A stretch of 64,000 nt of DNA from Arsukibacterium tuosuense (GCF_900215315.1 NZ_OBEB01000009.1:106002-170001); one strand, 5' to 3'; counted from the first letter of the stretch, positions 8,604 to 17,848 are shown. A program made the numbers and translations. Notes: generated by a model not told the origin, from the letters alone.

Positions 8604-9626
8604 TTACTTAGACTGCAATGCACCCTTGGCAATATCTGCCTGACTATAAACACCGGTATCCAATACCCAGCCGGTGACTAAACTGGCCGGGGTAACGTCG
8701 AACGCCGGGTTAAATACCGGGGCGGTTTCCGGGGCCCATAGCGTCTGGCCGAAGGCGCCGCTAACGCCGCGTACCTCATTGCCATCGCGCTGTTCTATCG
8801 GAATAACACTGCCATCGGCGCAGTTTAAATCGACGGTGGTGTGTGGGGCGACCACATAGAAAGGTACCTGATGATACTGCGCCAGCACGGCCAGTGAGTA
8901 AGTGCCCACTTTATTGGCAAAGTCACCATTGGCGGCAATACGATCAGAGCCGACGAAAATGCGGTCGACCTGGCCCCGGGCCATTAACATGGCGGCCATA
9001 TTGTCGCAGATAAGTTGATACGGAATAGCCAGCTGCTCGCACTCCCAGGCGGTTAAGCGGCCACCTTGCAACAAAGGCCGGGTTTCATCTACCCACAGCC
9101 GGATATTTTTACCCTGCTGATGCGCCAGGTTAATTACCCCCAGTGCAGTACCTACCCCGACTGTCGCCAGGCCGCCGGTATTGCAATGGGTTAGCAGTTG
9201 CTCGTCGGGTTGAACCAGTGCTGCACCATGGGCGGCCATTTGCTGGCACAACGCGACATCTTCAGCAAATAACGCTTCGGCGCAGGCTACCGCCGCGGTG
9301 GCATAATCTGGCCCGTTTAGCACCTTAAGCATGCTGTCGATATTGTTCATCAGGTTTACTGCAGTTGGCCTGGCGGCGCGCAGTATTTCAGCGTCCTGGC
9401 GCAGTTGCTCGCAGCTTGCGCCCTGCTCTGCCCGCACGGCCAGCAGCAGACAGGCGCCAATGCCAATGGCCGGCGCGCCGCGTAGCTGCAGGTTTTTAAT
9501 CATGCTAACCATTTGCGTTACCGTGCTGCAACTAAGCCACTGCTGGCGGTGGGGCAATAAGGTCTGGTCCAGCACAAATAACTGACCTTGTTCGGTTTTC
9601 AGGCTGAGTGCAGTTAAATTTTGCAT
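8604..9626 (-). CDS. mtnA: Methylthioribose-1-phosphate isomerase
   Basis: A 340-residue enzyme that converts 5-methylthioribose-1-phosphate to 5-methylthioribulose-1-phosphate, the substrate of MtnB. The fold is shared with eIF2B, but [17 protein letters not shown] (Cys148) and [15 protein letters not shown] (Asp228) are the catalytic motifs of the isomerase. It is divergent from mtnK across about 110 bp. The terminal Glu/Arg-rich motif GNEVRGVSG is also typical. With MtnK it forms the kinase route into the pathway, which implies an MTA nucleosidase elsewhere in the genome. Confidence 0.94.
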   Translation of the reverse strand: MQNLTALSLKTEQGQLFVLDQTLLPHRQQWLSCSTVTQMVSMIKNLQLRGAPAIGIGACLLLAVRAEQGASCEQLRQDAEILRAARPTAVNLMNNIDSMLKVLNGPDYATAAVACAEALFAEDVALCQQMAAHGAALVQPDEQLLTHCNTGGLATVGVGTALGVINLAHQQGKNIRLWVDETRPLLQGGRLTAWECEQLAIPYQLICDNMAAMLMARGQVDRIFVGSDRIAANGDFANKVGTYSLAVLAQYHQVPFYVVAPHTTVDLNCADGSVIPIEQRDGNEVRGVSGAFGQTLWAPETAPVFNPAFDVTPASLVTGWVLDTGVYSQADIAKGALQSK

Positions 9627-9740
9627 AACTTATTCCTGCTTAACTTTTGCTGGATATTGCAGACGGCTATCGGGTTTGCGATTATGCAGCCCTGCTTTTG
9701 TCTTTACAAGTAACGGTGTCCTTGATGAATGAGTATAAAG

Positions 9741-10943
9741 ATGAGTGAGTACAAAACCTTTAATGCCGACGATGCCATGGCCTTTGCTGATGAGCATAGC
9801 GAACTGTTTGGCGACCACAGCAAATTAACTGCCGAAGAGTTTGGCGACGGCAACCTTAACCTGGTGTTCCGGGTAGAAAACGATAAAGGCACCTCGCTGA
9901 TTGTCAAACAGGCACTGCCATATGCCCGCTGCGTCGGCGAAAGCTGGCCGTTAACCACCGACCGGGCGCGGATTGAAGCTGAAGTATTAAAAATGCACCG
10001 CCGCTTCTGCCCCGAGCATACGGTAGAAGTACGCTATTTTGACCCGGTTGCCTGCGCTATATTAATGGAAGATTTAAAAGCCTTCCGAATTTTACGCAGC
10101 GAACTGAATGCCGGTAAAAAGTTTAATCATCTGGCGCCACAAATGGCGAAATATCTGGCGAATACCCTGTTCTATACCAGCGACTTTATAATGAGCAGCG
10201 AAAACAAAAAAGCCGAAGTCGCGCGCTTTTTAAACCCGGAACTGTGCCTGATCACTGAAGATTTATTTTTTACCGACCCGTACTGCAACCACGAACGCAA
10301 CAATATTGAGCCGTCGATACTGGAAAAAGCCAAAACCCTGTGGCACGACGACGCCTTAAAAGCGGAAGTGGCGGCACTGAAGGCCGATTTTCTCAGCAAG
10401 CCACAGGCGTTACTGCATGGCGATTTGCACAGTGGCAGTATTTTTATCGACAGTGAAACGTGCAAAGTTATCGACGCTGAATTCGGCTTTTTCGGGCCGA
10501 TGGGTTTTGATGTCGGCAGCTTACTGGGTAATTTACTGCTGAACTACCTGGCCTGCCCCGGCTTGCATGACTTTGATGATTGCAGCGAGCAGCAAAGCTT
10601 TTTACTGGAACAAGCCGAGCAGCTATGGCAACAATTCAGCGAGATTTTTGCGGAACTGATGGCCCGCGAAACCCAGGATCCGGCGCTGGAAAACAGCTTG
10701 TATCAACAGCGGTTTTTGCGACAGGTATTCAGTGATGCCGCAGGCTATGCCGGCTGTGAGCTGATCCGCCGCACTGTTGGTCTGGCGCATGTGGCTGATT
10801 TTGACAGCATCAGCGATGCTGGCAAACGGGCGCAGTGTCAGCGTAATGCGTTAAAACTGGGGCGGGAGCTGATAATGCAGCGGAATGACTTAAATAATAT
10901 CAGCCAGTTACTTAATGTAGTGCGTTATCAACAAACTGACTGA
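9741..10943 (+). CDS. mtnK: S-methyl-5-thioribose kinase
   Basis: A 400-residue kinase of the aminoglycoside/choline-kinase fold that phosphorylates methylthioribose at C1. Motifs: EFGDGNLNLVFRV (glycine-rich), LPYARCVGESWPL, the catalytic loop LLHGDLHSGSIFID and IDAEFGFFGPMGFDVG (metal-binding Asp-x-Glu). These are near-identical to Klebsiella MtnK. I start at MSEYKTFNADDAM to match the family; an in-frame ATG at 9729 adds four residues and neither has a clear ribosome site. The divergent spacer to mtnA holds one isolated 7/8 MetJ-like octamer (9661-9668) without good neighbours. Confidence 0.93.
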   Translation: MSEYKTFNADDAMAFADEHSELFGDHSKLTAEEFGDGNLNLVFRVENDKGTSLIVKQALPYARCVGESWPLTTDRARIEAEVLKMHRRFCPEHTVEVRYFDPVACAILMEDLKAFRILRSELNAGKKFNHLAPQMAKYLANTLFYTSDFIMSSENKKAEVARFLNPELCLITEDLFFTDPYCNHERNNIEPSILEKAKTLWHDDALKAEVAALKADFLSKPQALLHGDLHSGSIFIDSETCKVIDAEFGFFGPMGFDVGSLLGNLLLNYLACPGLHDFDDCSEQQSFLLEQAEQLWQQFSEIFAELMARETQDPALENSLYQQRFLRQVFSDAAGYAGCELIRRTVGLAHVADFDSISDAGKRAQCQRNALKLGRELIMQRNDLNNISQLLNVVRYQQTD

Positions 10944-11090
10944 GCCGGCACTTTTAGCAACTAAGTAAAGCTGGCCTGACGTTTATTACATCCGCTTACA
11001 ATTAATCAACCTGGTTAGCCAAAACTGGCTATCAGCGTAGTTTAGCTTATGGCAAACTGGAGCGATTCTAACTACAAACAGATTAAGCGG

Positions 11091-11783
11091 ATGATTACAG
11101 CAAACGGCCTCTGTAAAAACTTTGGCAGCGGTGACAGTCAGGTCCAGGCGCTGCGCGATGTCAGCCTGAGCATTGCTGAAAACGAATTTGTGGCCATTAT
11201 GGGCAGCTCCGGTTCAGGCAAATCGACTCTGATGAATATTCTCGGTTGTCTCGATACTCCAAGCGCCGGCCAGTATCAGTTGGCGGGTCAGGTTATCGGT
11301 CAGTTGGACGATGTCAGCCTGTCGGCAATGCGCAACCAGCATATCGGCTTTATTTTTCAGTCTTTTCATCTGCTACCCCGTTTAACCGCCGCCCAGAATG
11401 TGGCGCTACCGCTGCGTTATACCGATACCGACCCCGAGCAAGCTATTGCCCGGGCCAATGCGCTGCTGGATCAGGTGGGGCTGGGCCATCGTAAAGATCA
11501 TAAACCACACGAAATGTCCGGCGGCCAGCGCCAGCGGGTAGCCATTGCCCGGGCGCTGATAAACCGGCCGAAAGTGATTTTTGCTGATGAGCCAACCGGC
11601 AACCTGGATAGCAAAACCTCTAAGGAAATTATGCAGTTGCTGTGCGATTTGCACCAGCAGGGCAATACCATAGTAATGGTAACCCACGAAGACGAAATTG
11701 CGGCTTACGCCGGCCGGGTGATCCGGATGCGTGATGGCCAGATCATGGAGGACAGTGCATGTTCAAAAGCACGTTCAGCGTAA
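11091..11783 (+). CDS. ABC transporter ATPase, MacB/LolD type
   Basis: About 230 residues with all ABC motifs: Walker A GSSGSGKST, Q-loop FIFQSFHLLPRL, signature MSGGQRQRVAIARAL, Walker B VIFADEPTGNLDS and the H-loop His in MVTHEDE. It powers the permease encoded four genes later. I prefer the ATG at 11091 (MITANGLCKNFG), where the family begins; an in-frame ATG at 11049 adds 14 residues. The 3' end overlaps the first adaptor gene by 25 bp. Such systems drive export or extraction from the inner membrane rather than import. Confidence 0.9.
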   Translation: MITANGLCKNFGSGDSQVQALRDVSLSIAENEFVAIMGSSGSGKSTLMNILGCLDTPSAGQYQLAGQVIGQLDDVSLSAMRNQHIGFIFQSFHLLPRLTAAQNVALPLRYTDTDPEQAIARANALLDQVGLGHRKDHKPHEMSGGQRQRVAIARALINRPKVIFADEPTGNLDSKTSKEIMQLLCDLHQQGNTIVMVTHEDEIAAYAGRVIRMRDGQIMEDSACSKARSA

Positions 11784-12742
11784 TGTTGCTGGCTGCCAGC
11801 CAGCTGAGCTTCAGTGCCGCCACCCTGGCGACAACCGGGCCAGACAGCGAACTACCGCTATTACTGACCGGCACCCTGCAGTCAGCCGACCGGCAAAGCA
11901 TTGTCGCCCCGATGTCCGACAGCTGGCGGGTGCAGGTGCAGTGGTTACATAGTGAAAGCGAGCCGGTTAAAACCGGCGACTTAATTGCCGTATTTGATGC
12001 CGGAAATACCCAGGCCCAGATAGAACAACTGAAAAGCAGCCTGATTAACCACCAGGAGCGGCTTAATCAGCTGAAAAGTGAACATAAACAAGCTGTAATG
12101 GAAGCCGAATTTGAGCTGAACCGACGTCAGTTACTGCTGGAAAAAGCCGGCATTGATGCCGGTGTGCCACTGGCCAATTTAAGCCAGTACGATTACGAGC
12201 AATACCAGCTGGAGCAAAAACGCGCCCGCACTGAAGCCAGCAAAGCTGCTGAACAGCTGGCGGTTGCCAGAATAACGGCCGACGCCGCCTTAACCAAGCA
12301 ACAGCTGCAAATAGACCAGACTCAGGCTGAACTGGCCGATGCCGAAACCCTGCTAAGCCGGATGAGCGTGTATGCGTTGCAGGATGGCAATATCAGCTAT
12401 GGCAACCATCCGTGGTATGGCACCAAAATTTATGCCGGTGTTACCGCCCAGCCAGGCTGGATAATTGCCGAGCTGAACCGTAAAGAAAACTTATATATTG
12501 AAGCCTGGGTGCATGAAACCGATTTGCCGCGGCTGCAGCAAGCCAGGGCGCTGCAGGCCCGCTTTGATATCGCCCCCGACCAGCCTTTTACTGTCGCGCT
12601 AAGCGAGCTGGCGCAGCAGGGCGAAAAGCGTCAGAGCTGGGGCACCGCCTTATATTACAAAGCCTCCTTTAGTGCGGCCAGTTTACCGGTAGCCAGGCCA
12701 ATGCTGGGCATGGGGATGTTAATTGAGGTGGCAGCCGAATGA
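11759..12742 (+). CDS. Periplasmic adaptor protein 1 of the ABC operon (HlyD/MacA-like)
   Basis: A 327-residue exported protein with a signal peptide (cleavage near SAATLATT). A beta-barrel/lipoyl part (GTLQSADRQSIVAPMS...VKTGDLIAVFD) is followed by a long alpha-helical coiled coil (about residues 75-205, rich in Gln/Glu/Ala/Leu) and a second lipoyl/beta-barrel part near 215-325. This is the membrane-fusion-protein layout. The ribosome site GGAGG is placed well inside the ATPase gene. It has no lipobox, unlike the two adaptors that follow. Ends overlapping adaptor 2 in ATGA. Confidence 0.82.
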   Translation: MFKSTFSVMLLAASQLSFSAATLATTGPDSELPLLLTGTLQSADRQSIVAPMSDSWRVQVQWLHSESEPVKTGDLIAVFDAGNTQAQIEQLKSSLINHQERLNQLKSEHKQAVMEAEFELNRRQLLLEKAGIDAGVPLANLSQYDYEQYQLEQKRARTEASKAAEQLAVARITADAALTKQQLQIDQTQAELADAETLLSRMSVYALQDGNISYGNHPWYGTKIYAGVTAQPGWIIAELNRKENLYIEAWVHETDLPRLQQARALQARFDIAPDQPFTVALSELAQQGEKRQSWGTALYYKASFSAASLPVARPMLGMGMLIEVAAE

Positions 12743-13770
12743 CCTTAAACAGAATTAAACCCTTATTATATGGCGTTAGTTTAGGCTTAAGCAGCCTGTT
12801 GCTCAGCGCCTGTCAGCAGGAAGCGGCTTCCGGCCCTGTCAGCGTGGTCGCCAGCCATGTCCGGGCGACCGGTGAACTGACTGCCGCCAATTCATTTAAA
12901 GCTTCACCACCGTCTGTCAGCAACATGTGGCAGTACAATATCAAACAGTTAGCACCGGAAAGCAGTATGTTAACCGAGGGCGCTGTGGTGGCGGCGTTTG
13001 ATGGCCAGCGGCTGGTGGACGAGCTGAATAATAAAACAATAGAACTGCGCAGCGCCGAGCAGGAGCTGGCCAACCGCTTACGTACTGACGAGCAAACTTT
13101 TGAAGAGCTGAAACTGACCCTGGCTGAGCGGAAAATGGAGTACGACCGTGAGCAGCGTAAAGCCGAAATTGTCGATCAGTCGCGCTCTGCCAATGACCGG
13201 CGCAAAGCGCAAATTGACTTTACCATTGCCGACAACCAATACCAGCTGGCTCAGGCGAGGTTGGCCAGCCATCAGCAGCAGCGGCTGGCGGAAGAGCAGA
13301 TGCTGGTGGCCAAAGTCAGCCGCTTGCAGTCTGAAGTCAGCCAGTTACAGCGTAATATCGCCAGCATGCAGGTAAAAGCGCCGTTCGCCGGCGTTATGGT
13401 GTACACCATCGGTTTTGACGGGGAGAAATTCTCGGTTGGCGATACCGCCCAGTTTGGTCAGCCGGTGGCTGAAGTCAGCCAGCTCGACAGCTTGTATGTT
13501 AAAGCTGAAATTGATGAAATCGATTTAAAGCAACTGCAGCCGGGACTGGCCGTAGAGGTTACCCTGGATGCCTACCCGGAGCGACGCTTTAACGGTGTGC
13601 TGCAAAGCCTGGGCAATGCGGTGCGGGATAAATCAAATGACAACCTGCGCCGGGTGGTAGATGCCAGTGTCAGCCTGACCGACCTGGATACCGAACTGAT
13701 GCGGCCCGGCATGACCGCCCGCCTGAATATCAGCCTGAACACCAAACAAGGAGCGGACCATGCAAATTAA
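12739..13770 (+). CDS. Periplasmic adaptor lipoprotein 2 of the ABC operon
   Basis: A 343-residue lipoprotein with lipobox LLSAC (Cys25) and Gln at +2, which by the Lol rule would favour the outer membrane. The mature protein has the lipoyl halves ATGELTAANSFKASPPS and VKAPFAGVMVYTIGFDGEKFSVGD around a long coiled coil (about residues 95-210), then a beta-barrel domain (YVKAEIDEIDLKQLQPGLAVEV). The family is HlyD/MacA adaptor. It overlaps adaptor 1 by 4 bp and adaptor 3 by 11 bp. Paralogous to its neighbours but clearly diverged. Confidence 0.85.
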   Translation: MTLNRIKPLLYGVSLGLSSLLLSACQQEAASGPVSVVASHVRATGELTAANSFKASPPSVSNMWQYNIKQLAPESSMLTEGAVVAAFDGQRLVDELNNKTIELRSAEQELANRLRTDEQTFEELKLTLAERKMEYDREQRKAEIVDQSRSANDRRKAQIDFTIADNQYQLAQARLASHQQQRLAEEQMLVAKVSRLQSEVSQLQRNIASMQVKAPFAGVMVYTIGFDGEKFSVGDTAQFGQPVAEVSQLDSLYVKAEIDEIDLKQLQPGLAVEVTLDAYPERRFNGVLQSLGNAVRDKSNDNLRRVVDASVSLTDLDTELMRPGMTARLNISLNTKQGADHAN

Positions 13771-14965
13771 GCTACTTCGCTCGCTGCTGGCAGCGACTGG
13801 CACGCTGAGCCTGCTTACTTTGGCCGGCTGTACTGAGCCCGCACTGCAGCAGGTTCCAGTGTATAAGGTAGCGCCCGACACCCTGGTGCATAAGGTGCAT
13901 ACCGAAGGCGAATTGTTTGCCGTTAACTCGGTTACCATCAGCGCGCCACGCAATGTGCAGGGGCCGCGCTTTATTGCCAGCCTGGCCAGAGAATACAGCC
14001 GGGTAGAACCCGGTGATGTGGTCGTTACGTTTGATGCTACCCAGTTAGAACGGTCACAACGCCAGGCCAATACCAGCCTGAGCAGCGTGCTGGCCGATGA
14101 GCAACAAAAACTGGCCGAGCAGCAAAATGAGCAAAAAGCCCTGGGCTTAGATCAAACCCTGATTGCTCAGGAATTTAATTTTGCTGACCGTTTCAGCATT
14201 GATGATGTGCAAATTCGCTCCAAGCTGGAAATTCTTGATTCAATGCAGAATAAAGAATACCTCGGCGAAAAAAAGGAGTATCTGGGCTGGCAGGAGCAAA
14301 GTTTCAGCCAGCGCAGCAGCGGCGAGCTGGAGCTGTTACAACTGCAACGCGGCCAGCAGCAGAATTTGCTGCAACAAGCTGAAAGTGGCCTGGCCGGGCT
14401 GGAAGTTAAAGCACCGCATGCCGGTATTTTATTGTTCGAGAGCAACTGGCGGGGCGAAAAGCCTGAAGTGGGCGGTATGGTGTTTCCTGGTTCAAAAATT
14501 GGCAGCATTCCCGATCTCGCGCTGCAGCACCTGAAGTTACAGGTGATTGAACAAGAAGCAATCGGGCTGAAAGCCGGCCAGCGGGTCACCTTTCACCTGG
14601 CGGCCTGGCCTGAAAAAGTGCTCAGCGGCAGTATAGTGTCAGTGGCTGCAGTGGCCCAGTCGCGGGAGCGGCGCGACCCGCGCAAATACATTGAAGTTAT
14701 CGTCGCGCCCGAACAACAAGACCCGAATTTTATGCCGGGCATTAAAGCGATTGCGACCTTATGGGTAAATGAAAAGCCCGGAATATTAAAAGTACCGCTG
14801 CAAGCCATTTTCAGCGAACAACAGCAATTGTATGTCTATAAACGTAATGGCAGTGGTTTTGTAAAACAGCCTGTCAGCCTCGGCAGCAAAAGCCTGAGCC
14901 ATGCAGAAATCAGCACCGGCCTGAATGCCGGTGATGAGATTGCTCTTATTAATCCGGAAAGCTGA
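13760..14965 (+). CDS. Periplasmic adaptor lipoprotein 3 of the ABC operon
   Basis: A 401-residue lipoprotein, lipobox LAGC with Thr at +2. It is the most MacA/HlyD-like of the three: lipoyl half (HTEGELFAVNSVTISAPR), helical hairpin (about residues 95-215), the second lipoyl half VKAPHAGILLFESNWRGEKPEVGG, beta-barrel (KLQVIEQEAIGLKAGQRV) and a membrane-proximal domain at the C-terminus (LKVPLQAIFSEQQQLYVY). AAGGAG is placed before its ATG, inside adaptor 2. The permease start follows its stop by four bases. Confidence 0.88.
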   Translation: MQIKLLRSLLAATGTLSLLTLAGCTEPALQQVPVYKVAPDTLVHKVHTEGELFAVNSVTISAPRNVQGPRFIASLAREYSRVEPGDVVVTFDATQLERSQRQANTSLSSVLADEQQKLAEQQNEQKALGLDQTLIAQEFNFADRFSIDDVQIRSKLEILDSMQNKEYLGEKKEYLGWQEQSFSQRSSGELELLQLQRGQQQNLLQQAESGLAGLEVKAPHAGILLFESNWRGEKPEVGGMVFPGSKIGSIPDLALQHLKLQVIEQEAIGLKAGQRVTFHLAAWPEKVLSGSIVSVAAVAQSRERRDPRKYIEVIVAPEQQDPNFMPGIKAIATLWVNEKPGILKVPLQAIFSEQQQLYVYKRNGSGFVKQPVSLGSKSLSHAEISTGLNAGDEIALINPES

Positions 14966-14969
14966 TCCC

Positions 14970-16205
14970 ATGAAACATACGCCCTTAATTAAAGATACCC
15001 TGGCCGAACTGGCTCAGCATAAACTGCGTACATTTTTAACGCTGCTGGGGATGATTTTCGGCGTGGGCGCGGTTATCGCCATGCTGAATATCGGCGAAGG
15101 TGCCGAGCGTGAAGCGTTAAAAACCATTGAAACCATGGGCCTGCGCAACCTGATAGTTGAAGGTCGCAAGTTCGATGAGAAAACCCTGCAGGAGCAGCGC
15201 AAGCACTCACTGGGGCTGAACCAGAGCGACATTGATGCCGCAGTGGCCACTATTCCCGGTGTTACCTCATACAGCGCCGAACGTACCCTGGACACCCACG
15301 GCATATACAGCCACGATGGCAAAAGTGATGGCGTGGCAATTGGCGTTTCGCCCAGCTACATGGAACTGAGCAAACTGCAGTTTGTCAGTGGCCGCAATTT
15401 CACTGAGCAGGAAAACCGTTACGCGGCGCAGGTCGCCATTTTAGGTGCCCGGGTTGCGCAAAGCTTATTCCCCAACGGCGATGCCTTAGGTAAACCGGTA
15501 AAAGTAAACCATGTCTGGCTGCAAGTAGTGGGTGTGCTGGCCGAGCCCTATGCCGGCAGTAACGAATTTCAGGGTATTAAACTCGGGGGCGAACAAAACC
15601 AGTTATTTATGCCACTGAACACCGCACAAACCCGCTTTAAAGCCGAACCATTAAGTGCCGAGCTGACCTCGTTCCGCTTGCAGCTAAGTGAAGATGCCAA
15701 CAATGCCTTAAGTGCCAGGGCGCTGGATTACCTGTTAAAACAACGTCATAACGACATTGATGATTACAATATCATTGTGCCGGCAGCGTTACTGGCGCAG
15801 CAAAAACAAACCCAGCAAATCTTTAATATTGTTATGTCGTGCGTCGCCGGTATTTCATTATTGGTCGGTGGTATTGGCATTATGAATATTATGCTGGCCA
15901 CGGTGCTCGAGCGCACCAAAGAAATTGGCCTGCTGCGGGCTGTCGGCGCCACCCGGCGCGATATTAAAATTCAGTTTGTCGCCGAGAGCTTTGCTATTGC
16001 TATTCTTGGCGGTTTACTGGGCATTGTATTCGGTATTTTACTGTCAGAGCTTATCGCCTTTTACTCGGACTGGGCCGTCAGCTGGTCGCTGCTGGCCATT
16101 GGTTTATCGTTCAGCATTTGTGCCCTAATCGGCGTGGCCTTTGGCGTATATCCGGCGATTAAAGCGTCAGAGCTGGATCCCATAACCGCCCTGCAAAGTG
16201 AATAA
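14970..16205 (+). CDS. ABC transporter permease, MacB/FtsX type
   Basis: A 411-residue permease. One N-terminal membrane segment (about 20-45, FLTLLGMIFGVGAVIAML), a large periplasmic MacB-type domain (about 50-270), then three C-terminal segments (about 290-315, 340-370, 375-400). The FtsX motif ATVLERTKEIGLLRAVGATRRDI before the third segment is conserved. With the ATPase it would form a MacB-like mechanotransmission pump that works on periplasmic substrates with an adaptor. No outer-membrane channel gene is nearby, so it would have to use a shared TolC. The start at 14970 leaves four bases from the previous stop; a frame to 14925 is less likely. Confidence 0.9.
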   Translation: MKHTPLIKDTLAELAQHKLRTFLTLLGMIFGVGAVIAMLNIGEGAEREALKTIETMGLRNLIVEGRKFDEKTLQEQRKHSLGLNQSDIDAAVATIPGVTSYSAERTLDTHGIYSHDGKSDGVAIGVSPSYMELSKLQFVSGRNFTEQENRYAAQVAILGARVAQSLFPNGDALGKPVKVNHVWLQVVGVLAEPYAGSNEFQGIKLGGEQNQLFMPLNTAQTRFKAEPLSAELTSFRLQLSEDANNALSARALDYLLKQRHNDIDDYNIIVPAALLAQQKQTQQIFNIVMSCVAGISLLVGGIGIMNIMLATVLERTKEIGLLRAVGATRRDIKIQFVAESFAIAILGGLLGIVFGILLSELIAFYSDWAVSWSLLAIGLSFSICALIGVAFGVYPAIKASELDPITALQSE

Positions 16206-16264
16206 TTTACCTGGCGGACTATAATCTGGGTGTTATAACAAACAGAGGCCGCTTAGGAGCGACG

Positions 16265-17179
16265 ATGTTAACTGCACGCTGTATCTGGCAACAGGCTGAG
16301 CACAATGCCTTTACTGACCTTATCTGGGTTAAGCAGGCATTGTGGTGCGTGTTTCGCGAAGGCAGTGAGCATGTCTCGCCAGATGGCGCCTTCCGGCTGC
16401 TGCGCTCGGCGGATCTGGGCCAGAGTTGGCACAATATAGCGCTGATTAGTGCCAGTGACGCCGATTTACGCGATGCCAAGCTAAGCATTGATCCCAATGG
16501 TAAGCTGCTGATATTAGGCGCCGGCGCCCTGCATAACCGCGCAGAGCAAAGCCATCAGTCTTATATCTGGCAGTCGGATGATGGTTACAACTGGTCAGCG
16601 GCTACGCCAATTGGTGAGCCCAATATCTGGCTGTGGCGCATGGCTTGGCAGCAGCAACCTCAGCAGTCAGCCCAGTGTTATGCTGCGGGTTACCGGGTCG
16701 GCCCGGATAAACTGGTGCGGTTGTATCAGGGCGACAGTCCGTTGCAGTTAGCACCGTTAGCCGATTTATACAGTGGCAGCTATGCCAATGAAAGCGGTCT
16801 GCTATTCGAGGCCGACGGTACAGCATTATGTTTATTGCGCCGCGATCCTGAACATGGCTTATTTGGCGTAAGCAAACCACCCTACACCGATTGGCAATGG
16901 CAGGATGTCGGCTGCCGGATTGGCGGGCCGCAGTGGCTGCAACTCCCCGATGGCAGGCTGCTGGCCTGTGTCAGGTTATATGACGAAAAAGTGCGCACCA
17001 GTCTCTGCTGGATTAACCGCCAAACTGGCAAATTAACCGAGTGGCAAACTCTGCCATCAAGCGGCGATTGCAGCTATGCCGGCATGGTACTGCGCGATAA
17101 TACGCTGTATGTCAGCTACTACTCCTCGCACGAGGGTAAAACCAGCATTTATTTTACTGAAATAAGCTTACTCGGTTAA
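16265..17179 (+). CDS. Sialidase-superfamily beta-propeller protein (BNR-like), unknown substrate
   Basis: A 304-residue protein with no signal peptide. It shows repeated blade-like segments with Asp-box-type turns: LLRSADLGQSWHNI (close to S-x-D-x-G-x-x-W), YIWQSDDGYNWSAATPIG and others. The fold is that of the sialidase/neuraminidase superfamily, but I cannot identify the full Arg triad, so hydrolase activity is not shown. A TATAAT at 16220-16225 and ribosome site TAGGAGCG lie in the 59-bp gap after the ABC permease, so it may have its own promoter or be read with the operon. Cytosolic location is odd for a sialidase-like protein. Confidence 0.68.
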   Translation: MLTARCIWQQAEHNAFTDLIWVKQALWCVFREGSEHVSPDGAFRLLRSADLGQSWHNIALISASDADLRDAKLSIDPNGKLLILGAGALHNRAEQSHQSYIWQSDDGYNWSAATPIGEPNIWLWRMAWQQQPQQSAQCYAAGYRVGPDKLVRLYQGDSPLQLAPLADLYSGSYANESGLLFEADGTALCLLRRDPEHGLFGVSKPPYTDWQWQDVGCRIGGPQWLQLPDGRLLACVRLYDEKVRTSLCWINRQTGKLTEWQTLPSSGDCSYAGMVLRDNTLYVSYYSSHEGKTSIYFTEISLLG

Positions 17180-17186
17180 CAATATT

Positions 17187-17212
17187 GCTCAGCCAGTTTG
17201 TACCGGCTGAGC
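17187..17212. terminator. Hairpin between convergent genes
   Basis: GCTCAGCC / GGCTGAGC forms an 8-bp stem with a 10-base loop in the gap between the propeller gene (+) and the redoxin gene (-). Neither side has a T-run, so termination strength is doubtful. Confidence 0.4.
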
Positions 17213-17248
17213 AGGTGTCTGTCGGTGTTTTCAGAAACTTCAGCACCC

Positions 17249-17848
17249 TCAGTACTTGACACTACAACCATACGGCCGGGTTACTGCAGGGTCTGGCGTA
17301 TTGCCGGCCAGCACCGCTTTAGCTGCGTTGGCAAAGTACGGGGTGGCTTTGGCTATATCGTCCACCTTGGCTGACGGGATGCTGTCGATACCACCCATAT
17401 ACTGCAATACACCCTCTTCATCAATGACATACATATGCGGCGTGGTTTTGGCATCATAAGCTTTGCCCATGGCGCCGCTTTCATCAAATAAGATGGCCGT
17501 GGGACTGGCATTGCGGCTGCTGGTCAGTTCTGCCGCTTTGGCACTATCGATATGGCCCTGCTTGCCCGACGCAGAAGATATAACACTTAGCCACACCACG
17601 TCTTTGGCCTGCATGTCTTGCTGCAGTTGCTGCATATTACCGCTGTAATGCTTCACCACAAACGGGCAGTCGTGGTTAGTCCACTCCAGCACCACGTTTT
17701 TGCCGGCAAAATCCTGCAGGCTGTGGCGCTGGCCATTGGCATCCTGTACCGTAAAATCCGGTGCTGGCTGGCCAACCTGGGGCGCGGCAGCAAGGGTGGC
17801 TGCAAATAGCATGGCACCAACGGAAACAACGAGTTTTGCTAATTTCAT
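17249..17848 (-). CDS. Exported thioredoxin-fold protein (redoxin/AhpC-TSA-like)
   Basis: A 199-residue protein with a signal peptide (to about AAAPQ) and a redoxin domain: VGQPAPDFTVQDANGQRHSL, then EWTNHDCPFVVKHY. The active-site region has a single Cys (DCPFV) instead of CxxC; a second Cys lies at the extreme C-terminus (PYGCSVKY). That spacing suggests a peroxiredoxin-like or electron-accepting role rather than a disulfide reductase. It lies 48 bp downstream of the DsbD-like gene on the same strand, so the DsbD-like protein could be its electron source. AGGAGCG precedes the ATG. Confidence 0.82.
   Translation of the reverse strand: MKLAKLVVSVGAMLFAATLAAAPQVGQPAPDFTVQDANGQRHSLQDFAGKNVVLEWTNHDCPFVVKHYSGNMQQLQQDMQAKDVVWLSVISSASGKQGHIDSAKAAELTSSRNASPTAILFDESGAMGKAYDAKTTPHMYVIDEEGVLQYMGGIDSIPSAKVDDIAKATPYFANAAKAVLAGNTPDPAVTRPYGCSVKY

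Noticed and set aside
9661..9668. Single MetJ-like octamer AGACGGCT (7 of 8) in the mtnA-mtnK gap
   Set aside because: MetJ needs at least two adjacent boxes; the neighbouring octamers match at three or fewer positions.
13633..14589. Two antisense frames (13633-14070 and 14167-14589) opposite adaptor 3
   Set aside because: Both are Ser/Cys/Arg-rich shadows of a real operon gene and lack family similarity.
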